A DNA stretch of 38,666 nt. Origin: Agrococcus sp. (lineage in GTDB: Bacteria; Actinomycetota; Actinomycetes; Actinomycetales; Microbacteriaceae). Location of the stretch: assembly GCA_031179215.1 (NCBI GenBank), contig JAPSIA010000014.1:1-38666 (forward strand), read 5' to 3'. Shown here piece by piece: positions 8,099 through 18,158 of this stretch. Below the pieces are notes generated by a model. It saw nothing but the letters and a program-made list of their open reading frames with translations. It had not been told where the DNA came from and ran no database searches. Both the position numbers and the translations under genes were made by a program. Every line of letters begins with the position of its first letter. Positions within the stretch are counted from its first letter, which is position 1.

Positions 8099-8824
8099 AT
8101 GGATCACCTGCGCGCGCTCGCCGAGCTCCAGGAGCAGTTCCTCGAGACGACGCGTCGCGCCGACCCCGCCACGCCCGTGCCGTGGCTGGGGCGATGGAAG
8201 GTCGAGCAGCTCGTCGTGCACCTCGCGCGCATCCATCACTGGGCCGCGGGCCAGGCGCGCCGGCAGCAGGAGACGCCGCTCGGCCGCGGCCCGTTCGACC
8301 TGCCGCAGCTCTACGCCGAGTGCGCGGCCGAGCTGCGGGAGACCCTCGCGGGGCTCGATCCCGACGCCCCGGCTTGGGCGATCGTCGACGACGGCGTGCC
8401 GAGCGCGGAGCGCACGGGCACCGTGCGCTTCTGGCACCGCCGGCAGGCGCTCGAGACGCTCGTGCACCTGTGGGATCTGCGCGCCGCGATCGGCGAGCGC
8501 GTCGAGGTCGAGGACGAGGCATGGCTGGACTGCCTCGACGAGGTCGTGACGATCATGCATCCCCGGCAGCTGCGACTCGGTCGCCTCGCACCGCCCGCGG
8601 CGCGCCTCGTCTTCGAGCCGATCGGGTCCAAGGCCTCGTGGACCCTCGGCGGCGCCGCCGACGACGCGCCCGTGGTCGCCGTCGCGGGGCCCGCCCGGTC
8701 GCTCGCGCTGCTCGCGTGGGGACGCCGGGGGCTCGAGCGCCGCGGGGCTGACGAGGCGGGCTTGGAGGTGCGCGGCGACCGGGCGAGCGCCGAGCTGGTG
8801 CTCGCTGCCGGGCTGACGCCGTAG
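8099..8824 (+). CDS. Maleylpyruvate isomerase/DinB-fold family protein (TIGR03083-like)
   Basis: A 241-residue cytoplasmic protein of the mycothiol-dependent maleylpyruvate isomerase N-terminal family, a DinB-type four-helix bundle with a metal site. Visible marks are WKVEQLVVHLARIHHWA near residues 35-50 and FWHRRQALETLVHLWDL near 112-128; the two His-containing helices would bind the metal. A C-terminal SCP2-like alpha/beta part follows (about 160-240). Such proteins often use mycothiol, the actinobacterial thiol, but the substrate of this one is unknown. It starts 47 bp after the enoyl-CoA hydratase on the same strand and probably has its own leaderless promoter. Confidence 0.8.
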   Translation: MDHLRALAELQEQFLETTRRADPATPVPWLGRWKVEQLVVHLARIHHWAAGQARRQQETPLGRGPFDLPQLYAECAAELRETLAGLDPDAPAWAIVDDGVPSAERTGTVRFWHRRQALETLVHLWDLRAAIGERVEVEDEAWLDCLDEVVTIMHPRQLRLGRLAPPAARLVFEPIGSKASWTLGGAADDAPVVAVAGPARSLALLAWGRRGLERRGADEAGLEVRGDRASAELVLAAGLTP

Positions 8825-8831
8825 CCGCACC

Positions 8832-8863
8832 GCGCGGGCCGACGCTGTCGAGGCGGCCCGTGC
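8832..8863 (+). terminator. GC-rich hairpin, possible terminator
   Basis: A 10-bp stem including one G-U pair (GCGCGGGCCG with CGGCCCGTGC) and a 12-base loop, eight bases after the stop at 8824. No T-run follows, as for most hairpins in this window. Confidence 0.5.
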
Positions 8864-8949
8864 TCTCGCCGCCGATGCACGAGTCACCTCGAGCGGCCCG
8901 TCGACCGTGTCGGTCGCCGCGCGCCACTGCCATGCGCGACCATGGACGC

Positions 8950-9567
8950 GTGAGCATCTCGAGCGCCGTCCCAGTCGGCCAACCCCTCCACGGCGCCTCC
9001 TTCGGCCAGGCCACCAAGCGCTTCTTCCAGGGCTACGCGCGCTTCTCGGGCCGCGCGAGCCGCAGCGAGTTCTGGTGGGCGGTGCTGTTCGCCACGATCG
9101 TCAGCCTCGTCGCCCAGGTGCCCTTCTGGGTCGCGTGGTTCGTCTTCATGATGCGCGCCGTCGCCCTCGAGAGCGGATCGCCCTCGTCGCCCTCGAGCGC
9201 CCCACCGGCCGACATGGTCGCGTCGATGGGCGCGATGCTCGTGTGGATGGCGCTGCTGCTGCTCGTCTCGCTCGCCCTGTTCCTGCCCTCGCTCGCGCTC
9301 ATGTGGCGGCGCCTGCAGGACGCGGGCTTCCACGGCGCGCTGTCGCTGCTGAGCATCGCGGGGCTCGGGATCGTGCCCTTCATCCTCTGCTGCTTCCCCT
9401 CCAACCCCGCGGGTCTGCAGTTCGATCCCGCCGCTCGCGCGCAGCTCGCCGCGCAGCAGCCGTACGGCGCGGCCTACGGCCAGCCCCGCTACGCCCCGCC
9501 CGGCTTCGAGGCCCACGACCGGCCCGCCTACGGCTCCGGCAGCGAGTACGGGCAGGGCCGGCCCTAG
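8950..9567 (+). CDS. DUF805 membrane protein
   Basis: A membrane protein of about 205 residues with the DUF805 opening: FFQGYARFSGRASRSEFWWA, then two transmembrane segments, a cytoplasmic LALMWRRLQDAGFHG motif and a further hydrophobic segment (LLSIAGLGIVPFILCCF). The C-terminal 55 residues are a Gly/Pro/Tyr/Ala-rich tail typical of actinobacterial versions. The function of the family is unknown. The open frame extends upstream. I prefer GTG 8950, just before the conserved part; an in-frame ATG at 8932 is possible. No clear SD. The stop TAG at 9565-9567 shares the tetranucleotide CTAG with the stop of the convergent oxidase gene. Confidence 0.85.
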   Translation: MSISSAVPVGQPLHGASFGQATKRFFQGYARFSGRASRSEFWWAVLFATIVSLVAQVPFWVAWFVFMMRAVALESGSPSSPSSAPPADMVASMGAMLVWMALLLLVSLALFLPSLALMWRRLQDAGFHGALSLLSIAGLGIVPFILCCFPSNPAGLQFDPAARAQLAAQQPYGAAYGQPRYAPPGFEAHDRPAYGSGSEYGQGRP

Positions 9568-10541
9568 CCCGCGGGCGGCGCGGCGCGCTCGTCGAGCAGC
9601 GCGCGCACGCGACCGGCCGTGCCCCACGAGAGCGTCATGCCCGAGCCGCCGTGCCCGTACGCGGCGACGACCGGCAGGGCTCGCCCGGGCACGAGCTCGA
9701 CGCGCAGCTGCTCGCGGACGGGCCGCAGCCCCACCCCGCGCGAGAGGATCGGTGCGCCGGCGACCTCCGGCACGAGCGCCGACGCGCGCGCGAGGATCCC
9801 CGCCTCGATCAGCGGATCCGGCTCGGGCGCGGTCGCGCCCGCCTCGTGGGTGCCGCCGAGCACCACGCAGTCGCGCAGCGGCAGCACGTAGGTGAGGCCG
9901 GCCGGATCCTCGTCGTCGATGCGGAACTCGCGGACGCCGGGCGCGGCGACGCGCACGACCTGGCCCCGCACGGGCACGACCGCGTCGTCGTCCCCCAGCA
10001 GCGCGCCGCTCCGCGCGCCGGCGGCGACGACCGCGGCGTCGAAGTCGCGCCCGAGCGCATCCACGTCGTCGACGGCGCGGCGCTCGAAGCGCACGCCGAG
10101 CTCGCCGCATCGCGCGCGCAGCCACGGCAGGTACTGCGTCATGGTCGCGAGCGGCACGCGCGTGCGCATGCCGGTCGCGCGGGGCGGGAGCTCCGCCGGG
10201 TCGGCGGGCGTCGCCTCGACCCACCGGGTCCACGAGCGATCGGGGCGCGGCGAGCGCTCGATGATGATCCCGTCGCGCAGGTCGACGCCCGCCTTCGAGT
10301 GCTCGAGCGCGATCGCGCGGAACCGCTGCAGCGTGGCGGCGAGCATCGCGTCGACGGCGGCCGAGCGCTCGGCGGCATAGGGGAACCAGATCGCGCCGGC
10401 GACGGCCGAGGTCGTGGCGAGCGGGTCGAGATCGGCGAGCACGGTCACGGCGCGCTCGGCGCGACCGCGGCCCGCCGCGAGCTCGATCGCGATCGAGAGC
10501 CCGATCACGCCGCCCCCGATCACCGCGATGCGCTCGACCAT
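9564..10541 (-). CDS. D-amino-acid oxidase, FAD-dependent
   Basis: Oxidative deamination of D-amino acids to 2-oxo acids, ammonia and hydrogen peroxide. The 325-residue protein has the Rossmann FAD loop GGGVIGLSIAIELA at residues 8-21, TSAVAGAIWFPYAAE near 45 (the TS-A-GA-W-P pattern of the family), and the C-terminal YGHGGSGMTLSWGTAG that closes the FAD site. Its length is normal for bacterial DAOs. The ATG at 10541 has GGAGGG seven bases before it. The methyltransferase gene ends 41 bp upstream on the same strand, so the two may be co-transcribed. The natural substrate cannot be read from sequence; cell-wall D-amino acids are one possibility. Confidence 0.9.
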   Translation of the reverse strand: MVERIAVIGGGVIGLSIAIELAAGRGRAERAVTVLADLDPLATTSAVAGAIWFPYAAERSAAVDAMLAATLQRFRAIALEHSKAGVDLRDGIIIERSPRPDRSWTRWVEATPADPAELPPRATGMRTRVPLATMTQYLPWLRARCGELGVRFERRAVDDVDALGRDFDAAVVAAGARSGALLGDDDAVVPVRGQVVRVAAPGVREFRIDDEDPAGLTYVLPLRDCVVLGGTHEAGATAPEPDPLIEAGILARASALVPEVAGAPILSRGVGLRPVREQLRVELVPGRALPVVAAYGHGGSGMTLSWGTAGRVRALLDERAAPPAG

Positions 10542-10582
10542 GCTCGACCCTCCCCGACGTGGCGATGATGCCACGCGCAGGC

Positions 10583-11032
10583 TCAGTCGCGGTCGATGCG
10601 GCCGGCCGCAGCGGCGTCGTGCAGCGGCACCTCGACGAGCGGGTCGCCCTGGTCGAGGAAGAGGGGAGCGCCGGGCACCGTCGCGGCGGCGAGCCGCGTG
10701 AGCGCCTCGGTCTCGAGCTCCGGGTGCCTGCCGTCGAGCGCGCCGACGCGGATCGCGACGACGAGGTCGAAGGGCCGCTCGCCGCCTCGGAGGCGGAAGT
10801 GCTCGACGGCGGCGACGCGCACCTCGAGGTTGCCGTGGTCGCACGCGCGCTCGGCGGCCTGGACGGCGAGCGGCGAGCGGTCGATGCCGAGCACGCGGCC
10901 CGACGGACCCACGCGGTCGGCGATCGCGCGGGCGAGGGCGCCCGAGCCGCAGCCGACCTCGAGCACCCGCAGGCCCTCGCGCAGCGGGAGCGCCTCGAGC
11001 ACCGCGGCGAGCCGCGGGGAGAGCTCTGCCAT
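10583..11032 (-). CDS. Small SAM-dependent methyltransferase
   Basis: A 149-residue class I methyltransferase-fold protein. Motif I is VLEVGCGSGALARAIADRV (about residues 23-41), followed by VLGIDRSPLAVQAAERA with the acidic residue for SAM ribose, and PFDLVVAIRVGALDG as the motif IV region. It is shorter than typical methyltransferases (200 residues or more) and lacks most of the C-terminal substrate part, so it is a minimal version. The substrate is unknown. The open frame extends 11 residues upstream, but ATG 11032 has GAGGAGG just upstream. A strong hairpin separates it from the clp gene. Confidence 0.8.
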   Translation of the reverse strand: MAELSPRLAAVLEALPLREGLRVLEVGCGSGALARAIADRVGPSGRVLGIDRSPLAVQAAERACDHGNLEVRVAAVEHFRLRGGERPFDLVVAIRVGALDGRHPELETEALTRLAAATVPGAPLFLDQGDPLVEVPLHDAAAAGRIDRD

Positions 11033-11140
11033 GTCGCCTCCTCGCCCGCCCGAGGCGGGTGCCACCGAGCATGGCGGGGGCGCGGCGCGAGCACAAGACC
11101 GCTCCCGCCGGTTCCGACGCGCGGGGCGCGGGCAGCGACC

Positions 11141-11188
11141 GCACCGTCAGGAGGGGGCCGCGCGGGCGGGCGGCCCCTCCTGGGGTGC
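11141..11188 (-). terminator. Strong hairpin terminator downstream of clp gene
   Basis: A two-part stem (GCACC/GGTGC outside, CAGGAGGGG/CCCCTCCTG inside) begins eight bases past the stop of the leftward clp gene. It is long and GC-rich with no T-run and should isolate clp from the methyltransferase gene. Confidence 0.75.
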
Positions 11189-11195
11189 GGCAGGT

Positions 11196-13718
<2,523 letters not shown>

Positions 13719-13745
13719 GAGCATCCCCTCGTAGTCTTCGTGAAA

Positions 13746-13766
13746 CTTGAGTGTCTTCGACTCAAG
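13746..13766 (-). promoter_or_regulatory. HAIR operator (HspR-binding inverted repeat)
   Basis: CTTGAGT-N7-ACTCAAG, a perfect match to the HspR-associated inverted repeat known from Streptomyces, Mycobacterium and Bifidobacterium dnaK and clpB promoters. It lies 28 bp upstream of the clp start, consistent with repression until heat or protein-damage stress. HspR itself is not in the window. Confidence 0.93.
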
Positions 13767-13800
13767 TTAGAACACACTGGGAGCGCGCGCATTCCCGTTC

Positions 13801-13829
13801 GCTGTAGGCGATGTCCGCGCGCCTACAGC
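13801..13829 (-). terminator. Perfect 10-bp hairpin at end of lipoprotein gene
   Basis: GCTGTAGGCG (13801-13810) and CGCCTACAGC (13820-13829) pair perfectly around a 9-base loop. The arm overlaps the stop codon of the leftward lipoprotein gene. It probably ends that transcript before the clp promoter; no T-run follows. Confidence 0.6.
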
Positions 13830-14596
13830 GGCGGAGCGGTGTGCAGCCTCGTCGAGCAGCCGAGCTCCCCTTGCTCGAGCCACACGGGATCGATCGCGGG
13901 CGACCAGATCTCTCCCATCGCGTCGCGGACGGCGACGATGCAGTCACCGCCCCACCGAGGGCCGACGGCGACGACGAGGGCTCCGGCGTCCAGCTCGACC
14001 TCGCGGTGGATGCGCGGGTCGGGGAAGGCTTCCGCGAGCGCCGTGTCGACCGCCGCAGGATCGCGGTGCTCACGCAGCACGGCGTGCACCAGCTCGCGCT
14101 CGGTCTCCCCCATGGTCGGGTCGACCGCGTCGACGGGGCGCTCGGGGGCCGCGCCCTCGGGGCAGCTGATGTCCGAGACGCGGCCCTCGTCCCACGGTCC
14201 CCACCAGAGGCGGAAGCATCGAGTCGCGCTGCCCTCGTCGTGCGAGGGCTGGAAGACCCCCGAAGGGAGCAGCTCCGGCACGTGCGCTTCGATGCGCACA
14301 TCGATCGAGGCGCCACCCACGCCGCGGACCGAGCCCGACCATGCCAGGGGCTCGACCGTCACCGTCCCGGAGCCGGACGGGATGGGCCCTGCGGGGATCC
14401 ATCGCTGGACCAGCGCGTCGGCGGAGACATCCTCCTGCTCGACGCGCTCGGCGATCGCGTCGGCGGCCCCCCTTGCCGCGTCGCGCGCGAGTCGATCACC
14501 GGCTGAGCCGGCGGTGCACCCCGCGGTGGCCGCCACTGCGACGAGGAGCAGGGCAGCAGCCCCCGAGCGCGTCGCGAGCGCCGGTCGTGACTGCAT
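13823..14596 (-). CDS. Predicted lipoprotein of unknown function
   Basis: A 257-residue protein with a clear export signal: MQSRPALATR, hydrophobic GAAALLLVAVAATAG, then Cys near residue 27 followed by TAGSAGD. ATAGC fits a lipobox loosely (the usual Leu at -3 is replaced by Thr), so it is likely diacylated and held on the outer face of the membrane. The mature part is acidic, with Trp-rich RCFRLWWGPWDEGRVSDISC in the middle and several cysteines (about 147-160, 233, 249) that could form disulfides. I do not recognise a family. GGAGG is very close to the ATG. It is flanked by hairpins on both sides and seems monocistronic. Confidence 0.8.
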   Translation of the reverse strand: MQSRPALATRSGAAALLLVAVAATAGCTAGSAGDRLARDAARGAADAIAERVEQEDVSADALVQRWIPAGPIPSGSGTVTVEPLAWSGSVRGVGGASIDVRIEAHVPELLPSGVFQPSHDEGSATRCFRLWWGPWDEGRVSDISCPEGAAPERPVDAVDPTMGETERELVHAVLREHRDPAAVDTALAEAFPDPRIHREVELDAGALVVAVGPRWGGDCIVAVRDAMGEIWSPAIDPVWLEQGELGCSTRLHTAPPL

Positions 14597-14644
14597 GCCT
14601 CCGGCCCCTTCGCTCGGCTTCGCCGCTCCCTGGCGCGGGTCTCG

Positions 14645-14675
14645 GTCGAGCACAGCATCTCTCACTGCGCTCGAC
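14645..14675 (-). terminator. Hairpin after DUF1801-like gene
   Basis: GTCGAGCACAG (14645-14655) and CTGCGCTCGAC (14665-14675) pair over 11 bp with one mismatch and a 9-base loop, 19 bp past the stop of the leftward gene at 14695. No T-run. Confidence 0.55.
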
Positions 14676-14694
14676 CGCACAACCGGGTGCGACC

Positions 14695-15135
14695 TCAGCC
14701 GACCGCCTTCTGCACGAGCTCGCGCACCTGCGAGCGCACCGCATCCGTCACCTCGACGATCGCATAGGAGGCCGGCCACATCGGGCCGTCGTCGAGCATC
14801 GCCTGGTCCTGGAAGCCGAGCGTGCCGTAGCGGGAGTCGAACTTCGACGCCTGCTGGTAGAAGACGATGACCTTGCCGTCCTTCGCGTACGCGGGGAAGC
14901 CGTACCAGGTCTTGGGGTCGAGCTCCGGCGCGACCTCGGTGACGACCTCGTGGATCATCCGCGCGATCCGGCGGTCGGGCTCGGGCAGGGCCTCGATCGT
15001 GTCGAGCACGTCCTGCAGGTCCTTCTCCTTCTTGCTGCCGCCCTTGCGGCTCGCCTGCTTGCGGAGCTCGGCGGTGCGGTCCTTGAGCGCCTGGCGCTCG
15101 AAGTCGGAGAGCGTTGCCTCGTCGGTGCTGGCCAT
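14695..15135 (-). CDS. DUF1801/iron-chaperone-like protein
   Basis: A 146-residue soluble protein. The N-terminal half is basic and helical (ELRKQASRKGGSKKEKD). The C-terminal half carries the DUF1801 (YdhG-like) features: an IARMIHEVVTEVAPELDPKTW helix, YGFPAYAKDGKVIVFYQ, then the SRYGTLGFQD and DDGPMWPASYAI segments. Members are often labelled iron chaperones after the B. subtilis Fra work, but most are uncharacterised and that role is not supported by anything else here. ATG 15135 has GGGAGG five bases upstream. It is probably transcribed alone. Confidence 0.8.
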   Translation of the reverse strand: MASTDEATLSDFERQALKDRTAELRKQASRKGGSKKEKDLQDVLDTIEALPEPDRRIARMIHEVVTEVAPELDPKTWYGFPAYAKDGKVIVFYQQASKFDSRYGTLGFQDQAMLDDGPMWPASYAIVEVTDAVRSQVRELVQKAVG

Positions 15136-15277
15136 GGTGTCCTCCCGGTCTGACGTGTCGGTCGCGCCGCGATGCCGGCGGCGCTGCCACGATCATGCCG
15201 CGCGCGATGCCGCCCGCGCTTCTCCGATCCTGCGCACTCCTCGATGGCGCCTCGGCGCGGCCCGGCTCCGGCAGCAG

Positions 15278-15347
15278 CGAAGCGGACCCCGTCTCGCCAG
15301 GCGGACCCCCGGTCGGGGGTCCACGTGGCGGATCGGGGTCCGCTTCG
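15278..15347. repeat. Nested three-tier palindrome
   Basis: Outer arms CGAAGCGGACCCCG (15278-15291) and CGGGGTCCGCTTCG (15334-15347) are a perfect 14-bp inverted repeat. Inside lie CGCCA/TGGCG (15295-15299, 15326-15330) and an 8-bp stem GGACCCCC/GGGGGTCC (15303-15310, 15315-15322) with a 4-base loop. GCGGACCCC is also directly repeated. It sits 37 bp past the stop of the symporter and may terminate it, but is more elaborate than the other hairpins here. The rest of 15136-15384 shows nothing else. Confidence 0.8.
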
Positions 15348-15384
15348 TGGGGCATCCTGCGCGGATGCGGTCGGTGCTCACGCG

Positions 15385-16833
15385 TCAGGCGGTGGGGACG
15401 GGCTCCCGGCGCTGCTCGGTGTCCGAGCCGGAGCCGGCCGACGCATCCGCGTCGACCGCGGCCGCCGCGTCGGCGTCCTCGGCGTCCTCGTCGACGAAGG
15501 GGCCGTCGCCGCGCTCGCCGTTGTAGAGCTCGAGGTCGATGATGCCCTCGCGCTTCGCGACGATCGTGGGGACGAGCGCCTGCCCGGCGACGTTGACGGC
15601 CGTGCGGCCCATGTCGACGATCGGGTCGACGGCGAGCAGCAGGCCGACGCCCTCGAGCGGGAGGCCGAGCGTCGACAGCGTCAGCGTGAGCATGACGGTG
15701 GCGCCGGTGGTGCCGGCCGTCGCGGCCGAGCCGACGATCGAGACGACCGCGATGAGCAGGTACTGCACGATCGAGAGCTCGATGCCGAAGAACTGCGCGA
15801 CGAAGATCGCGGCGATCGCGGGGTAGATCGCGGCGCAGCCATCCATCTTGGTCGTCGAGCCGAAGGGCACGGCGAAGGACGCGTACTCGCGCGGCACGCC
15901 GAGGTTGCGCTCGGTCACGCGCTGCGTGAGCGGGAGCGTGCCCATCGACGAGCGGCTCACGAACGCGAGCTGGACCGCGGGCCAGACGCCCGAGAAGTAC
16001 TTGCGGGCCGAGAGGCCGTGCGCCTTGATGAGCGCGGGGTAGACGACGAACAGCACGAGGGCGAGGCCGAGGTAGATCGCGCCGACGAACCACGCGAGCG
16101 TGCCGAGCTTCTCCCAGCCGTACTGCACGACCGCATTGCCGAGGAGGCCGACGGTGCCGATCGGCGCGATGCGGATGATCCACCACAGCACCTTCTGGAT
16201 GACCTTGAGCGCCGACTCCGTGAAGTCGAGGAAGGGCTGCGCCTTCTTGCCGAGCTTGAGCGCCGCGATGCCGACGACGGCCGCGACGACGATGACCTGC
16301 AGCACGTTGAAGCTGACGCTCGAGCTGAGCGAGCCGTCCTCCGCGGCGCTCGTCGAGACGCTGAGGCCGAGGAAGTTCTGCGGCACGAGGCCCGCCAGGA
16401 AGTCCCACCAGCCGCCGACGCGGCTGGGCTCAGCGGTCTCGAGCGCGCCGGTGTCGACGCGCGCGCCGGGCTGCAGCGTCGTGCCGAGCGTGATGCCGAT
16501 CGAGACGGCGATCGCCGCGGTGATCGCGAACCACAGCAGCGTCTGCCCCGCGAGCCGCGCCGCGTTCTGCACCTTCCGCAGCTGGGCGATCGACGCGATG
16601 ATCGCGGTGAGGATGAGCGGCACGACCGCCGTCTTCAGCAGCGAGACGTAGCTGTCGCCGATCGTGCCGAGGGTCGCGGCGAGCGGGTTGTCGCCGCCGT
16701 CCGCGCCCGGGCCGAGCTGTCGGGCGATGAGCCCGAGCACGACGCCGAGCACGAGGGCTGCGGTGATCTGGAAGCCGAACGATCCGAGGATCTTCCTCGC
16801 GCGCGACGGCGCGGGCCGGGTGGTGGCGGACAC
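15385..16833 (-). CDS. Dicarboxylate/amino-acid:cation symporter (DAACS/SLC1 family)
   Basis: Inner-membrane secondary transporter of 482 residues taking up dicarboxylates or acidic amino acids with sodium or protons. It has about eight transmembrane segments. The serine-rich loop appears as SRSSMGTLPLTQR near residue 292, KMDGCAAIYPAIAAIF near 330 replaces the usual NMDGTA, and DPIVDMGRTAVNVAG lies near 405, all parts of the SLC1 substrate/cation site. The last 50 residues are an acidic Asp/Ala-rich tail, outside the conserved fold. The start is GTG, with AAGGAG four bases upstream. NM to KM and T to C changes in the NMDGT motif could alter cation or substrate preference; the substrate cannot be assigned. 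Confidence 0.92.
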   Translation of the reverse strand: MSATTRPAPSRARKILGSFGFQITAALVLGVVLGLIARQLGPGADGGDNPLAATLGTIGDSYVSLLKTAVVPLILTAIIASIAQLRKVQNAARLAGQTLLWFAITAAIAVSIGITLGTTLQPGARVDTGALETAEPSRVGGWWDFLAGLVPQNFLGLSVSTSAAEDGSLSSSVSFNVLQVIVVAAVVGIAALKLGKKAQPFLDFTESALKVIQKVLWWIIRIAPIGTVGLLGNAVVQYGWEKLGTLAWFVGAIYLGLALVLFVVYPALIKAHGLSARKYFSGVWPAVQLAFVSRSSMGTLPLTQRVTERNLGVPREYASFAVPFGSTTKMDGCAAIYPAIAAIFVAQFFGIELSIVQYLLIAVVSIVGSAATAGTTGATVMLTLTLSTLGLPLEGVGLLLAVDPIVDMGRTAVNVAGQALVPTIVAKREGIIDLELYNGERGDGPFVDEDAEDADAAAAVDADASAGSGSDTEQRREPVPTA

Positions 16834-16895
16834 AGTGCTCCTTCATGGATGCGATGGGGTTGGTGTGCGGGCCACGTCGCCCGGGTGCATCGACA

Positions 16896-16923
16896 GTTAT
16901 ACCGGCTATCACGGCTCGTTGCA
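16896..16923 (-). promoter_or_regulatory. Possible symporter promoter
   Basis: On the minus strand TATAAC (16901-16896) is a good -10; TGCAAC (16923-16918) sits 16 bp upstream as a weak -35. They lie 63 bp before the GTG of the symporter. The remaining part of 16834-17060 holds no other recognised signal. Confidence 0.35.
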
Positions 16924-17060
16924 TCCTCGTCGTCACCGGACGTCACATTCGGGTCCGCCCCGAGCACCGCTGCCTCGGCCGCCGCACGGGCGGGTCGGGA
17001 GCCCGGAGGGGCAGCCCGGCGCGCCGGAATGCCGCCGCGACGACGCCGGTTGCTCCGAGC

Positions 17061-18080
17061 ATGCGCAAGCGGATCGGCTTCCTCTCGTTCGGGCACTACC
17101 GCGACATCCCCGGCGCGCGCGTCGCGACGGCGCGCGACTCGCTGCTGATGCACGTCGATCTCGCCGTCGCCGCCGAGGAGGCGGGGCTCGACGGTGCCTG
17201 GGTGCGCGTGCACCACTTCGACCAGTCGCTCGCGGCGCCGTACCCGCTGCTGACCGCGATGGGCACTCGCACGACGACGCTCGAGCTCGGCACGGGGGTG
17301 ATCGACCTGCGCTACGAGCAGCCGCTCGCGATGACCGAGCTCGCGAGCGCCGCCGACCTCCTCACCGGTGGCCGGCTGCAGCTGGGCATCTCGCGCGGCT
17401 CGCCCGAGCGCGCGGCCGACGGGCAGGAGCGCTTCGGCATGCCCCTGCCGGAGGGCGCGAGCTGGTCCGACGTCGCGCGCGAGCGAGCGGCGCGCCTCCG
17501 TCGGGCGCTCCGCGGCGAGCCGCAGGCCCGCTCGGCGCTCGCAATCGAGCTCGGCAAGGGGCCCGACCTGCCCGTCGAGCCGCACGCCCCCGGACTCGCC
17601 GATCGCCTCTGGTGGGGCGCGGGGAACCACGCCTCCGGGCTGTGGGCGGGGTCGCAGGGCTACCACCTGCTCTCGTCGACGCTGCTGACGCAGGACGACG
17701 GGCGCCCCTTCCACGTGCAGCAGGCCGATCAGGTGCGCGGCTACCTCGACGCCTACGCGGCGGCGGGCCACGCGCTCGAGCCTCGCACCGCCGTGACGCG
17801 CAGCGCCTTCCCCTTCTTCTCGGACGACGACCGCCGCTACTTCGGCCTCGCCGACGAGCGGCACGACGGCCGCGGCTCCCTCGAGGGCGGCGCCGCCCGC
17901 GGCGGGCCGACCTACGCCGGGGAGCCCGAGCACGTCGCGCAGCGCCTGCTCGCGGACGACGCCGTGCAGGCCGCAGGCACCGTGCTGTTCGCCCTGCCGA
18001 GCCAGCTCGGCTACGCCTACAACGCCCACCTGCTCACGTCGCTCGCCGCGGTCGCGCGCGAGCTGGGCTGGCAGGGCTGA
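17061..18080 (+). CDS. LLM-class flavin-dependent oxidoreductase
   Basis: A 339-residue luciferase-like TIM-barrel monooxygenase using reduced flavin. Typical marks: an IGFLSFGHY start, DLAVAAEEAGLDGAWVRVHH near residue 31, LELGTGVIDLRYEQPLAMTE near 75, LLTGGRLQLGISRGSPE near 100, and a C-terminal SQLGYAYNAHLLTSLA. The substrate is unknown; the family covers alkanal, alkanesulfonate and F420-dependent enzymes, and this one resembles flavin users. The open frame continues upstream, but ATG 17061 precedes the first beta strand exactly. No good SD is seen. It converges on the PfpI gene with a shared hairpin terminator. Confidence 0.88.
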   Translation: MRKRIGFLSFGHYRDIPGARVATARDSLLMHVDLAVAAEEAGLDGAWVRVHHFDQSLAAPYPLLTAMGTRTTTLELGTGVIDLRYEQPLAMTELASAADLLTGGRLQLGISRGSPERAADGQERFGMPLPEGASWSDVARERAARLRRALRGEPQARSALAIELGKGPDLPVEPHAPGLADRLWWGAGNHASGLWAGSQGYHLLSSTLLTQDDGRPFHVQQADQVRGYLDAYAAAGHALEPRTAVTRSAFPFFSDDDRRYFGLADERHDGRGSLEGGAARGGPTYAGEPEHVAQRLLADDAVQAAGTVLFALPSQLGYAYNAHLLTSLAAVARELGWQG

Positions 18081-18112
18081 GCTCGCGCTCGCACGGCTGC
18101 CGTGCACGACGA

Positions 18113-18146
18113 CGACGGCCGCCCCGCTCGAGCGAGGCGGCCGTCG
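18113..18146. terminator. Bidirectional hairpin between convergent genes
   Basis: CGACGGCCGCC and GGCGGCCGTCG form a perfect 11-bp stem with a 12-base loop, lying between the stops at 18080 (plus) and 18159 (minus). Confidence 0.8.
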
Positions 18147-18158
18147 ATCATCGGGGCG

